Source of the DNA: Paenibacillus sp. FSL R10-2734
GTDB lineage: Bacteria > Bacillota > Bacilli > Paenibacillales > Paenibacillaceae
NCBI RefSeq assembly: GCF_037963865.1
Contig: NZ_CP150170.1
Span: 5,580,001 to 5,644,000, forward strand
DNA length: 64,000 nt
Reading direction: 5' to 3'
Part shown: positions 44,322 to 53,498 of the stretch, one piece after another
Numbering within the stretch: the first letter of the stretch is position 1
How the letters are laid out: the number at the start of each line of letters is the position of its first letter
Notes under the pieces: generated by a model
What the model was told of the DNA's origin: nothing
Database searches by the model: none
The model's input: the letters and a program-made list of their open reading frames with translations, nothing else
Position numbers and translations under genes: made by a program

Positions 44322-45215
44322 CTAAAATCCCCCTTTCACATCATGCAATTCCAATATTTTGGTCAGTGTGGCGCGCATTTCTTTACGGTGCACAACCATA
44401 TCAATCAAACCATGTTGCAGATTAAATTCAGCCGTCTGGAAATCATCCGGTAGCTTCTGGCGAATCGTCTGTTCAATGACTATACGTCCCGCGAAACCAA
44501 ATACCGCCCCAGGCTCTGCAATAATAATATCGCCAAGACTAGCAAAACTCGCAGATACTCCGCCGGTAGTCGGATCCGTAATTATAGAAATATAAAGGCC
44601 GCCCGCTTCATTGAATCGCGCAAGCGCTGCACTGGTCTTCGCCATTTGCATAAGACTTATAATACTTTCCTGCATTCTGGCTCCGCCTGAGGTAGAAAAA
44701 ATAAGGAGTGGAAGCTGTTGCTCCATAGCTTCTTCAATCGCTCGGGTAATCTTCTCACCTACTACAGATCCCATACTGCCCGAGAAAAATTCAAAATTCA
44801 TCACAGCTACGATTACTGGATGTCCGCTAATAGATCCCTGTCCCGTAATCACGGCATCAGTTTGTCCCGATTTCAGCTGCTGTTGCTCCAATTTAGAAGC
44901 ATAGCCTGGAAATTTCAGTGGATCTATAGAATACATTTCACTGTCAAACTCAATAAAGCCCTCTGGATCTAACGTCATAGCAATACGCTCAACAGCATTC
45001 AAGCGCAGATGATGACCACAAGTAGGACATACTTTTAGATTCTTTTCTAATTCCTTGCTATACTGGATCGTTCCACATTTGTTACATTTGCTCATTAATC
45101 CTTCAGGAATTTCCCGTTTGGGGCGTTCGCCTTCTGCAGACTCGCCGCTTCGCTCCAGACGTTCTGAAGGAATAGTCGCGTACTTCCGTTTCTTCTGAAA
45201 TAAATCTTTGAACAC
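44322..45215 (-). CDS. accD: acetyl-CoA carboxylase carboxyltransferase subunit beta
   Basis: AccD is the partner of AccA. The 297-residue product has a basic head, a four-cysteine zinc finger (CNKCGTIQYSKE and CPTCGHHLRLNA), then the crotonase-like carboxyltransferase domain with VAVMNFEFFSGSMGSVVGEK, STSGGARMQESIISLMQM, TDPTTGGVSASFA and FGFAGRIVIEQTIR. Length and order match the family. It opens the accDA transcript, preceded by a small gene that may belong to it. Confidence 0.96.
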   Translation of the reverse strand: MFKDLFQKKRKYATIPSERLERSGESAEGERPKREIPEGLMSKCNKCGTIQYSKELEKNLKVCPTCGHHLRLNAVERIAMTLDPEGFIEFDSEMYSIDPLKFPGYASKLEQQQLKSGQTDAVITGQGSISGHPVIVAVMNFEFFSGSMGSVVGEKITRAIEEAMEQQLPLLIFSTSGGARMQESIISLMQMAKTSAALARFNEAGGLYISIITDPTTGGVSASFASLGDIIIAEPGAVFGFAGRIVIEQTIRQKLPDDFQTAEFNLQHGLIDMVVHRKEMRATLTKILELHDVKGGF

Positions 45216-45287
45216 ACCCGCACCTCTTCAGCCGTTTATTTGCGTTATGCAGCTTGCCGCTGTCATGACTTTTCTCTTGTTAGAAAT

Positions 45288-45476
45288 TCAGGGATGCAGA
45301 ATAAGATTAAGGACTTCCTGTACTTCCTCCAGTTCACCCGAAGGAACCAATATCTCAAACTGCTGCTTGGACATATTGATTGGACGGCATTTTATTAAAA
45401 AACCTTCTTCAGTCAGCTTACTCTTAATCATATCCGCCACTTTGGCGGTTGGCGCGATATATATTACCGTCCACAT
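45288..45476 (-). CDS. small DUF2007-like protein
   Basis: The 62-residue product reads MWTVIYIAPTAKVADMIKSK and has a beta-alpha-beta-beta-alpha pattern like the DUF2007 family of putative signal-transducing proteins (ACT-like fold). The function is unknown. The open frame extends upstream to 45599, but GGGGAGG 12 bases before the ATG at 45476 fits a short product. It lies 70 bases upstream of accD on the same strand and may be co-transcribed with it. Confidence 0.6.
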   Translation of the reverse strand: MWTVIYIAPTAKVADMIKSKLTEEGFLIKCRPINMSKQQFEILVPSGELEEVQEVLNLILHP

Positions 45477-45622
45477 GCCTTGCAAGGCCTCCCCAATCTT
45501 AATTCCCAGCCGTATCCCGTATAATGGAATTATGATAACACAGTTTTCTTTTTTCCCGCAACAGGAGTAGGGCAAAGGAAACAAGACTGAGGAACTCATT
45601 CAAATGAAATGAATCGGGTCAA

Positions 45623-46123
45623 TTATTCCGTGTCCATGACTAGAGGATATACTTTTGCTCCTTCATGCCGATGAGCGATTCTAGCAGAAGCAGCTGCCGC
45701 GATACCCGCAACAAGGTCATCCAAGAACACGTGAATACTTCCCTTATCATCGTTCAATTCACCAATGATTCCAAGCTTTATTTTGTCCAAGTACCCAAAT
45801 CCTGTCAGTCCGATCATCCCATAAACCCCTGTGATACCAAGTGCAAGAGTCTCGTCCGCTCCATAAAGTGATTCGTCCGCCTCCATAACTGCCTGGAGCG
45901 GCTGCGGAAGCAGTCTTTTCTCTGCCAGTTCATCCAGTGCGATCCCCGTCATTAACGTGTACTGCACTTCTCTTTTTCCCAAGACAGACTTCACACTGGA
46001 AAGGCATTCTTCCTTGGATAAACCGGGATAATAAACCGATTGTAAAATATATACGATTTCAGCGATGGAAGAAAGTGATACGCCTCTACGCTCCAACAGA
46101 TCAACTGCCATTTGATAGGACAT
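45623..46123 (-). CDS. phosphatidylglycerophosphatase A family protein (YutG-like)
   Basis: PgpA-type enzymes remove phosphate from phosphatidylglycerophosphate in phospholipid synthesis. The 166-residue product resembles the Firmicutes YutG branch, with ALGITGVYGMIGLTGFGYLDK, LGIIGELNDDKGSIHVFLDDLVAGIAAA and the acidic metal-site residues in VFLDDLVAG. Unlike the enterobacterial enzyme it lacks obvious multiple membrane spans. It stands between the acc genes and dnaE, on the same strand. Confidence 0.82.
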   Translation of the reverse strand: MSYQMAVDLLERRGVSLSSIAEIVYILQSVYYPGLSKEECLSSVKSVLGKREVQYTLMTGIALDELAEKRLLPQPLQAVMEADESLYGADETLALGITGVYGMIGLTGFGYLDKIKLGIIGELNDDKGSIHVFLDDLVAGIAAAASARIAHRHEGAKVYPLVMDTE

Positions 46124-46197
46124 GATGTGATTCCCCTTTCCGCCCAGGGATTCGCCCTGTGGTTTCCTAATGTATGCGGAAAAGGATGGAATTGTTC

Positions 46198-49100
46198 TTA
46201 TTTTATTCTTACAGTACCTGCCCCCAGCATAGACTCGATAGCCGCGAACAGCTCCTCTGTAGGCTTAATCCGATAGTTATCGCTAAGGGCCAGGAGCTTC
46301 TGATCCCGTTCGTAGAACAGAATCGTTGCTACTGGGCCAGAATGGTTCTGCAGCAGCTCCTTCAGGCGCGACAGCTGCGCAGCATTCTCGGCGGCCGGCG
46401 TGATCTTGATAAAGACACGCTGGCCTGAGGCCGGCGCTGTCGCCGCGGCCGGTGCAGGTGTTGCTGGCGCAGCAGCGCCGCCTGCAGGTCTCCCAGTGGG
46501 GCCAGTGGTGGCACCGCTGGCCCGCGAAGCAGGAGCTGCGCCGCGCGGCGGTGCTCCTGCTGAGGCCGAGCGTCCCGCGCTATACGAGCGGGACGCGGCG
46601 GCACTACGGCGCTGCAGCAGGCCGCGGATAGTCTCCGCGGATAACAGCGCCACTTCCTCGGCCAGCAGCTTGAAGCCTTCGTCCTCCTGCTGCACCTTGG
46701 CGCGCAAGGCCAGCAGCGCGCCCTTAGCAATCAAGCTGCGGCTTCGCTTCCACACCTCTGGGAAGAGCACGACCTCGCAGCGCTCGATCTGATCTTCCCA
46801 TTCGATGAAGGCCATCGATTTCCCCTGCTTCGTCGTAATTTCCTTAACGGATACGACCATTCCGGCCGTAACCGTCTGGCTCTCATCCGCAGCTTCGCCA
46901 AGATCCATTAGCCGCTGCATCCCTGGCTCGTCCAGCAGCTCGGCGCTATCGTCGAGTGGATGACCGGAAAGATACAGACCCAGCAGCTCACGCTCCATCT
47001 CCAGCTGCTGTCCTACTGTGAACTTAGGGATATCCGGATACCGAATTTCCCAGTTCGGTGTCTCCACCAAATCGTCGAACAACTGGATTTGCAGCTCATC
47101 CCGCTCCTTGCGCCATTTCAGCGCAGCGTCAACGGTTTCGTCCAGCATAGCTAGCAGCTGGGCTCTATGACCCGGCAGACAGTCAAAAGCTCCTGCCTGC
47201 AGCAAAGACTCCACTACCCGCTTGTTGCAGATTCGCAGATCCACACGTCGACAGAAATCGAGCAGGCTGTCGAACGGCCGCTCCTTGCGGACCGCCATAA
47301 TGTTCTCTACTGCAAGTGTGCCGACGTTCTTAATCGCTGCGAGCCCAAAGCGGATATGCCCTGTTCCTGTTCCTTCGCCCGGAACAGGAGTAAACAGCAC
47401 GCCGCTCTCATTCACATCCGGCGGTAATACGCCGATGCCCGTGCGGCGGCAGTCTAGCACATATTCCGCCACCTTACGGTGGGTGCCCATCACTGCGGTC
47501 AACATTGATGCCATAAACTGCACCGGATAATGCGCCTTAAGATAGGCCGTCTGAAAAGCCAGCACTCCGTAAGCCGCCGCATGCGCACGAGGGAAGCCAT
47601 AATCGGCAAATCGTACGATCATATCATAGACGGCGTTCGCATCCGTTTCGTTATACCCCTGCTGTAAGCTCCCCTGTACAAAATGGCCGCGTTCCTTATC
47701 TAGCGTCTCGCGTTTCTTCTTAGAGACCGCTCGGCGGAGCAGATCCGCTTCACCAAGCGAGAATCCAGCCATAAGCGAAGCAATCTGCATAATCTGTTCC
47801 TGATATACAATAATCCCATAGGTATCCGCTAAAATAGACTTCAAATCTGGATGAGGATACTCTACTTCAATCTCCCCGTGCTTGCCTGCTATATATTTCG
47901 GGATAAATTCCATCGGACCCGGGCGATACAGCGCTAGAACCGATACAATATCTTCAAAACCGTTAGGCTTAAGATCCTTAAGCACTCGTCTAACGCCCGC
48001 CGACTCCAGCTGGAAAACCCCTGTCGTCTCACCAGCACCTAGCATTTCATACGTGAGCGGATCATGATCTGGCACGGTACGGAAATCAGGAACACTGCCG
48101 CTCATTTCTTTTATTGAATTCATACAACGCTCAATAATAGACAAAGTACGCAAGCCCAGAAAATCCATCTTCAGCAGCCCAACACTTTCCAAATGCTCCA
48201 TAGAGTATTGGGTTAACGCTGTACTCTCGTTGCCTTCCTGAAGCGGCACAGCATCGGTCAGTGGGCCTTTGGAAATGACAACCCCGGCAGCATGTGTCGA
48301 AGCATGGCGAGGCATACCTTCCACCTTCATTGCCATATCCAGCAAACCTTTGATCTTCGGGTTACTATCATACATCGCTTTAAGATCCGGTGTACTCTCC
48401 AGCGCTTTAGCAAGGCTGATCCCCAATTGTCCTGGGATAAGCTTGGCGGCTTTGTCTACCTCGTTATAAGGCAAATTCAGCACCCTGCCTACATCACGAA
48501 CAGCAGCCCTTGCTGCCATTGTTCCAAACGTAATAATCTGTGCCACATGCTCTTTTCCGTATTTCTCCACCACATAAGCGATAACCTCGTCACGACGCTC
48601 ATCACTAAAATCGATATCAATATCTGGCATCGTGATCCGTTCTGGATTTAAGAAACGTTCAAAGAGCAAATTATACTTAAGCGGATCCACATCGGTTATT
48701 CGTAGTGAATACGCAGTGAGACTCCCCGCGGAGGAACCCCGGCCTGGTCCAGTAGCAATTCCCTGTCGATGACAATAGGCGATAAAATCCCACACAATCA
48801 GAAAATAATCGCTAAACCCCATATTCTCGATAACACCAAGCTCATAGGCAAGACGCTTCTCAGCGGTCTCTTTTTGCTCAGCCGACGCCCACAGCGGTGT
48901 GTCTATATAACGATCTTCGAGCCCTTTATAGCACAACTCTCGCAAATAAACAGCGGAGTCCTTACCTTCTGGAATAGGTGAATAAGCAGGTAGAATATGT
49001 TGACCGAAGGTAAGCTCCAAATTACATTTTTCTGCGATCAATAGCGTGTTACTGATAGCTTCAGGCACATGCGGAAACAACGCCGCCATCTGATCACTGC

Positions 49101-49839
49101 TTTTTAAGAATAGCTGATCTGTTCCGATCTTGAGGCGCTCCTCATCATCCACGGTTTTACCTGTTCCAATACAGATCAGAACATCCTGTACCTCAGCATC
49201 TTCTTTAGCTAAATAATGGACGTCATTGGTAGCTACAAGTGGGATCTCACAAGCCTTAGCAAGCGCAATCAGCTTCGGATTTACTCTCTTTTGCTCGGAA
49301 ATTCCGTGATCTTGAAGCTCCAAGTAGAAGTCCTCGCCAAAAATCTCCTTATATCGCAGCGCAGCCTTGCGCGCCTCATCGTCTCTTCCATGCAACAAAT
49401 GCTGCGGCACTTCGCCGCCTAGACAAGCACTAAGGCATATAATCCCCTCGGAATGAGCGGCCAGAACCTCCATATCAATGCGAGGTTTATAGTGATGGCC
49501 TTCCAGATGGCCGATAGAGATCAGCTTCATCAGGTTCTTGTAGCCGGTTTCATTCTTGACGAGCAGAATCAGGTGATAAATCGGTTGATCTTTACGACTG
49601 CCACGCTCACGGCGAGAGCCCGCGGTTAAATAAGCTTCACAGCCAATAATCGGCTTGATTCCATTCTCTTTACACGCTTTATAAAAGGGGATCGCCCCGT
49701 ACATCACTCCATGATCCGTAAGCGCCAGCGACTTCATGCCGTATTCGCCGGCCCGGCGCACGAGATCGGTAATGCGCGCCGCCCCGTCCAGTAAACTGTA
49801 TTCGCTGTGCACATGCAAATGCACGAAAGGGCTCATCAT
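46198..49839 (-). CDS. dnaE: DNA polymerase III subunit alpha (DnaE)
   Basis: In low-GC Gram-positive bacteria DnaE works beside PolC in replication. The 1213-residue product has an N-terminal PHP domain (VHLHVHSEYSLLDG, LALTDHGVMYGA), the polymerase core with GRGSSAGSLTAYSL and the catalytic aspartates in MPDIDIDFSDERRDEV, tandem helix-hairpin-helix and an OB fold near residue 980. A GC-rich linker of Ala, Gly, Pro, Ser, Arg and Thr at about residues 1077-1141 joins a small C-terminal domain (about 1142-1213). The usual Bacillus DnaE is about 1115 residues, so the linker accounts for much of the extra length. A GTG or ATG one codon in could also start it. Confidence 0.95.
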   Translation of the reverse strand: MMSPFVHLHVHSEYSLLDGAARITDLVRRAGEYGMKSLALTDHGVMYGAIPFYKACKENGIKPIIGCEAYLTAGSRRERGSRKDQPIYHLILLVKNETGYKNLMKLISIGHLEGHHYKPRIDMEVLAAHSEGIICLSACLGGEVPQHLLHGRDDEARKAALRYKEIFGEDFYLELQDHGISEQKRVNPKLIALAKACEIPLVATNDVHYLAKEDAEVQDVLICIGTGKTVDDEERLKIGTDQLFLKSSDQMAALFPHVPEAISNTLLIAEKCNLELTFGQHILPAYSPIPEGKDSAVYLRELCYKGLEDRYIDTPLWASAEQKETAEKRLAYELGVIENMGFSDYFLIVWDFIAYCHRQGIATGPGRGSSAGSLTAYSLRITDVDPLKYNLLFERFLNPERITMPDIDIDFSDERRDEVIAYVVEKYGKEHVAQIITFGTMAARAAVRDVGRVLNLPYNEVDKAAKLIPGQLGISLAKALESTPDLKAMYDSNPKIKGLLDMAMKVEGMPRHASTHAAGVVISKGPLTDAVPLQEGNESTALTQYSMEHLESVGLLKMDFLGLRTLSIIERCMNSIKEMSGSVPDFRTVPDHDPLTYEMLGAGETTGVFQLESAGVRRVLKDLKPNGFEDIVSVLALYRPGPMEFIPKYIAGKHGEIEVEYPHPDLKSILADTYGIIVYQEQIMQIASLMAGFSLGEADLLRRAVSKKKRETLDKERGHFVQGSLQQGYNETDANAVYDMIVRFADYGFPRAHAAAYGVLAFQTAYLKAHYPVQFMASMLTAVMGTHRKVAEYVLDCRRTGIGVLPPDVNESGVLFTPVPGEGTGTGHIRFGLAAIKNVGTLAVENIMAVRKERPFDSLLDFCRRVDLRICNKRVVESLLQAGAFDCLPGHRAQLLAMLDETVDAALKWRKERDELQIQLFDDLVETPNWEIRYPDIPKFTVGQQLEMERELLGLYLSGHPLDDSAELLDEPGMQRLMDLGEAADESQTVTAGMVVSVKEITTKQGKSMAFIEWEDQIERCEVVLFPEVWKRSRSLIAKGALLALRAKVQQEDEGFKLLAEEVALLSAETIRGLLQRRSAAASRSYSAGRSASAGAPPRGAAPASRASGATTGPTGRPAGGAAAPATPAPAAATAPASGQRVFIKITPAAENAAQLSRLKELLQNHSGPVATILFYERDQKLLALSDNYRIKPTEELFAAIESMLGAGTVRIK
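46417..46611 (-). other. GC-rich low-complexity linker inside dnaE
   Basis: This stretch of 65 codons uses mostly GCN, GGN and CCN codons and is far GC-richer than its surroundings. It encodes an Ala/Gly/Pro/Ser/Arg linker between the OB-fold region and the C-terminal domain. It is not an inserted reading frame; the frame is intact. Confidence 0.7.
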
Positions 49840-49977
49840 CCCACTTCCTTTCTACTACAAAAATCAAACATAAGATGAAACTATTTTATCATATTAAAGG
49901 GGGACCCGCCCATAGAATGGATTAAGAGCACATGGACAGGCAACATTTATAGATGCCTTGTCCGGGAAGGGGCCTTT

Positions 49978-50301
49978 ATGAGCATTTTTATGAGCAAAGC
50001 CATCCTTGATTTCTTTATCGCCTTTGGCATCGTAATCGGCGGAGCTATGCTCGGCGGAATCGGCGCCGTAGTATCCCTCCAACCGCCGACGCAAACGATG
50101 CTGGATGTGTCAGACCGGATAAAAATATGGGCACTAGCCGCCGCTGTAGGTGGGACTATGGATCCTCTGCGTGTCATTGAAAGCAACATGATTGGAGGCA
50201 ATCTCTCCCCTGCCATCAAACAAATCATGTATATTGCCTTCGCTTTTCTCGGAGCCCATATGGGCAGTGAGCTAGTAAAATGGGTATGCGGCAGGGGGTA
50301 A
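49978..50301 (+). CDS. ytrH: sporulation protein YtrH
   Basis: YtrH is a small sporulation membrane protein of mother-cell expression in Bacillus. The 107-residue product has hydrophobic segments at about 8-28, 47-62 and 78-95, with the family sequence FGIVIGGAMLGGIGAVVSLQ and GGTMDPLRVIESNMIGG. GGAAGGGG lies six bases before the ATG. It is followed after four bases by ytrI, and both stand divergent to dnaE, the arrangement in Bacillus subtilis. Confidence 0.9.
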   Translation: MSIFMSKAILDFFIAFGIVIGGAMLGGIGAVVSLQPPTQTMLDVSDRIKIWALAAAVGGTMDPLRVIESNMIGGNLSPAIKQIMYIAFAFLGAHMGSELVKWVCGRG

Positions 50302-50305
50302 GCCA

Positions 50306-50809
50306 GTGAGAGTTCCACCTTTCAGTCGTTTTCGTAGATTCACCCAAATCTCAGCCATATTCGTACTCGGAATCGTCGTGGGAGCCGTCATATACAATGC
50401 TATTTTCCATGTTGGGTATAATGTGTTGTGGCTGCAAAATCAAGACTTACGCGTAGACATTGAGCAATATCAAGAAGATATTAAAACGCTCAAAAAATAC
50501 AATAATACATCTACCGTAATCAGAGAGATCAAAATTCGATCGGAGGAAAGTAAAGCCCAAGAAGGCTCAACCCCAGTTGACCCCGTAACTTTAAAATTAA
50601 TACTTAGTGAAATACGCTCAGATCTGGAGCCAATGCGCGGACGTAGCATGTTCGACATTGATACAGACAGCAAGCTAGTTAGGCTTCTATTAGATGGAAA
50701 GCTATACATTGTGCGAGAAAAGGAGTATTCCGTCAAAATCCGTACAATGCTCGTCATGGAAGGCGTTCTGCAAATCTGGGTAGAAATCAGTCCTTTTAAG
50801 CGCAACTGA
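50306..50809 (+). CDS. ytrI: sporulation membrane protein YtrI
   Basis: The 167-residue product has one N-terminal membrane helix (about 15-38) and a charged coiled-coil-like stretch (about 45-75: NQDLRVDIEQYQEDIKTLK), followed by a soluble domain. This is the plan of YtrI, which works with YtrH during sporulation. It starts with GTG after AGGGGG, four bases after the ytrH stop. The identification rests mostly on the partnership with ytrH. Confidence 0.82.
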   Translation: MRVPPFSRFRRFTQISAIFVLGIVVGAVIYNAIFHVGYNVLWLQNQDLRVDIEQYQEDIKTLKKYNNTSTVIREIKIRSEESKAQEGSTPVDPVTLKLILSEIRSDLEPMRGRSMFDIDTDSKLVRLLLDGKLYIVREKEYSVKIRTMLVMEGVLQIWVEISPFKRN

Positions 50810-50896
50810 CAACAATCGTGTGATACAATAATGGACAGACAAAAGTGGAAATTACTTCAAGGCTTTTGCACGACAAGATAAAGGAGCTGGCTGTCC

Positions 50897-51217
50897 ATGG
50901 TTTTATTTATCAAATACTTATTGTTTGTCCTGCTGGTGATCTTTGTAATCGGTGCCGCTGTGTTCAGCTTATCCTCTCGCCGTGCCTTAAACCCCCAAGA
51001 TAAAGGTCTAAAACGCTCCGTCATGAATGTGATGCTGGGCGCAATGCTCGTCACGCTCTCTCTGATTTCCATGTTTCTGTTTCGCGGCTCCACCGTTAAT
51101 ATTATTATTGAAGCTGCCTTTCTTCTGATCGGTGTGTTCAACATCTTCTCAGGACTACGTAGCTATAGTTATTACAGTCGTAGCCGCAGCCAGAAGGATC
51201 ATCAGTCTAAAGCCTAA
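50897..51217 (+). CDS. ytpI: YtpI family membrane protein
   Basis: The 106-residue product has three hydrophobic segments (about 5-24, 45-62 and 68-85) and a basic, serine-rich tail (SYYSRSRSQKD). It matches YtpI, a small conserved membrane protein of unknown function that stands beside ytrI, ytrH and ytoI in Bacillus. AAGGAG precedes the ATG. It ends at a strong terminator. Confidence 0.82.
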   Translation: MVLFIKYLLFVLLVIFVIGAAVFSLSSRRALNPQDKGLKRSVMNVMLGAMLVTLSLISMFLFRGSTVNIIIEAAFLLIGVFNIFSGLRSYSYYSRSRSQKDHQSKA

Positions 51218-51244
51218 ACTAAGGCCTGGATAGTTATCAAGAAT

Positions 51245-51288
51245 AAAATAGACTGCCCTCACTATTATCGTTGAGGGCAGTCTATTTA
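51245..51288. terminator. bidirectional terminator
   Basis: AAATAGACTGCCCTCA and TGAGGGCAGTCTATTT form a 16-bp stem with A and T ends, between the convergent ytpI and ytoI genes. Confidence 0.85.
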
Positions 51289-51311
51289 GCATATTTAGGA
51301 TTCGTTATATT

Positions 51312-52646
51312 TTAGCCGTGATCAATGGATTGCAGCATTAGGACTGCTTTCGCTACCAGGGTATCCGAATAGCTGATCTCTATTTCAAGCTTACATGTAC
51401 GACGACTAATCTCGAGCAGTTTCGGCATTACAATAATCGCGTGTTCGATCTGTACCGGCCGAATAAAATAGGTGGACATATTATCTAATACATAGTCGTT
51501 TCCTGTAATATCCTTAGCTGCCTTAAACGCAGAGAGCGTCATTAGTGTAGACAATATACCTTCAGAAATGGTACCAAGGTCTGTAGCCATCTGGGGCGTA
51601 ATAAAGCCATGAAAAAACAATCGTCCCTCTTCATCCCGCTCATCCGCAAAACCGTTCCAGATGAGATGGTCGAAGGTCTCTCCTAGCTGTGGTGTGTTAC
51701 GTACATCACGCAGACTTTGCAGCACTTCTTTACGAGTTAGGGAGCCAACCAATTTGCGGTTACGATCTACAATGGGTAGGAAATCGACGCCTTCCCACAT
51801 CATAATCTGCGCGGCTGAGGCTAGTGAGGTATGCAGTGCAGCGGTAACCGGACTCCGAACCATTGCTTTTTCAATACTTTGCCCCTCCGCCAGGTCCTCC
51901 ACTTCGCGTCGGCCGATAATACCAATCACTCGGTTCCATTCATCCGTAACGGGAAAACGTTGCTCTCCAGTTTCCTCTGAAATCTGCCGCAGCTCACCAA
52001 CGGTGCTTGAAATTTTCAACGTATTCAGTCGTGGTTTGCTGTCGACAATATCCTCTACTAGCATAATTTTTTTCTTAATTAATCTATCAAAAATCGCGCG
52101 ATTAATCATTGAAGCCACTGTAAATGTGTCATGTCTTGATGAAATTATGGGGAGGTCCAGCTCGTCCGCTAACGCCTTAACTTCACGGCTCGTCCCGAAG
52201 CCACCTGTAACCAGAACTCCGGCACCCTGCTCCAACGCCAAGGAGTGAACATCATCGCGGTTACCCACAATGAGCAAACTGTCTGCGTCTATATATCGAA
52301 TCATCGCGTCGACCTTCATCGCCCCGATTACATATTTATGTAGATGTTTACTCAGTCCGCTAGCCCCGCCGAGAACATGACCCTCCACAATATCAACCAC
52401 GTCACCAAACGTCAGCTGTTCAGAAATGTTACGAGGCTTCTTTTCGACACGTACTGTACCAATCCGTTCCTTCGTAATGACGATCCCAAGATTCTCAGCT
52501 TCCTTAACTGCACGATATGCAGTCCCCTCACTGACCAGCATTTCTTTTGCAAGCTTACGAACAGATATTTTAGACCCTACCTTAAGACTTTCAATATGCT
52601 GCAGCAGTTGCTCGTGTTTAGTAATTGCATCGCCTTGACCTTCCAA
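51312..52646 (-). CDS. ytoI: DRTGG/CBS/hot-dog domain regulator YtoI
   Basis: The 444-residue product has an N-terminal helix-turn-helix (about 10-70: SVRKLAKEMLVSEGTAYRAVKEAE), a DRTGG domain (about 85-185), a pair of CBS domains (about 195-310, usually nucleotide-binding) and a C-terminal 4HBT hot-dog domain (about 330-440). This four-part layout is that of YtoI, a predicted regulator whose ligand and targets are unknown. The start is TTG with GGGGGTG upstream. It is convergent with ytpI, as in Bacillus. Confidence 0.9.
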   Translation of the reverse strand: MEGQGDAITKHEQLLQHIESLKVGSKISVRKLAKEMLVSEGTAYRAVKEAENLGIVITKERIGTVRVEKKPRNISEQLTFGDVVDIVEGHVLGGASGLSKHLHKYVIGAMKVDAMIRYIDADSLLIVGNRDDVHSLALEQGAGVLVTGGFGTSREVKALADELDLPIISSRHDTFTVASMINRAIFDRLIKKKIMLVEDIVDSKPRLNTLKISSTVGELRQISEETGEQRFPVTDEWNRVIGIIGRREVEDLAEGQSIEKAMVRSPVTAALHTSLASAAQIMMWEGVDFLPIVDRNRKLVGSLTRKEVLQSLRDVRNTPQLGETFDHLIWNGFADERDEEGRLFFHGFITPQMATDLGTISEGILSTLMTLSAFKAAKDITGNDYVLDNMSTYFIRPVQIEHAIIVMPKLLEISRRTCKLEIEISYSDTLVAKAVLMLQSIDHG

Positions 52647-52893
52647 CTGTTACACCCCCGTACTCCGATCTGTACTATACTGTACCTATTATACACATAG
52701 AGAATGGCACAGTACAACCTATTCATGAGCTTGAGGATTCCATTTATCTCCTTGTATACAGTTACCAAAGAAGAAAATGTTTGATCCATAAAAAGTAATC
52801 GTTGTTGGACAAACTGGGCAGATGGATAGAGGATATTCCCTTAAGAAAAAAGGAAAAATATGTTATGATCTAGATATGAAAGGGGATGGTATT

Positions 52894-53034
52894 ATGCAAT
52901 TTCTTTTTATACTCGCGGTTCTCATTCCTGCGGTGTGGTACTTCGCAGCTCTAGGTAAACGGATATCTGCAGAAGAAAAGAAAGCCGGAAAAGATCTCTC
53001 GGATGAGATCAATCCTTTTACGGGTGGAAGATAG
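52894..53034 (+). CDS. small membrane protein, 46 residues
   Basis: The product starts MQFLFILAVLIPAVWYFAAL, one membrane helix, and continues with a charged tail (KRISAEEKKAGKDLSDEINP). AAAGGGG lies eight bases before the ATG at 52894, which is better placed than an upstream start at 52822. I do not recognise a family. It ends before a double hairpin. Confidence 0.6.
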   Translation: MQFLFILAVLIPAVWYFAALGKRISAEEKKAGKDLSDEINPFTGGR

Positions 53035-53042
53035 CTTTAATT

Positions 53043-53059
53043 CCCCTGCTTCGCGGGGG
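53043..53059 (+). other. short stem-loop
   Basis: CCCCTGCTTCGCGGGG folds as a short GC stem just after the small membrane protein gene. It has no T run and may be part of the terminator region that follows. Confidence 0.35.
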
Positions 53060-53065
53060 TATTGT

Positions 53066-53100
53066 TAAAGCCCACTGGCTTTAGCTAGTGGGCTTTTTTG
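53066..53100 (+). terminator. terminator of the small membrane protein gene
   Basis: AAAGCCCACT and AGTGGGCTTTTTTG form a stem with seven T, 30 bases after the gene stop. Confidence 0.8.
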
Positions 53101-53102
53101 TG

Positions 53103-53459
53103 AATCTAGGGGATTTATACCCTTCTTTTCGCCAATTCTGCGCTTTCCACGGGAATCTAGGGGATTTATACCCTTCTTTTCGCCAATTCAGCGTTTTCCA
53201 CGGGAATCTAGGGGATTTATACCCCTCTTTTAGCTAATTTAGCGCTTCCCACGAGAATCTAGGGGATTTATACCCCTCTTTTCGCCAATTCAGCGTTTTC
53301 CACGAGAATCTAGGGGATTTATACCCTTCTTTTCGCCAATTCAGCGTTTTCCACGGGAATCTAGGGGATTTATACCCTTCTTTTCGCCAATTCAGCGTTT
53401 TCCACGGGAATCTAGGGGATTTATACCCCTCTTTACGCCAGTTCGGTGCTTTTCCCCGG
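53103..53459. repeat. tandem repeat, seven 51-bp units
   Basis: Units begin at 53103, 53154, 53205, 53256, 53307, 53358 and 53409. Each starts AATCTAGGGGATTTATACCC and has CTTTTCGCCAATTCAGCG. The third and fourth copies differ most. The last copy is degenerate at its end. Units touch, so it is not CRISPR. In one forward frame the 51-bp unit reads as a 17-residue repeat but a TAG stop breaks it in the third copy, so I do not call a gene. Confidence 0.93.
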
Positions 53460-53498
53460 AAAATTCCAATCTAGTAACTTAAGGGCGCAACCCCAAAT

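Noticed and set aside
46362..46792. Overlapping frames in the GC-rich part of dnaE
   Set aside because: They follow from the high GC of the linker; the DnaE frame explains the region.
49860..49910. Sigma-E promoter before ytrH
   Set aside because: CATATTAA is only a weak -10 match and no -35 of the right type was seen at the right distance.
51661..52248. Plus-strand open frame of 195 codons
   Set aside because: Antisense to ytoI with serine-rich composition; no support.
53103..53459. Possible repeat protein from the 51-bp array
   Set aside because: A frame with a 17-residue repeat is broken by a stop in the third copy and has no start signal.
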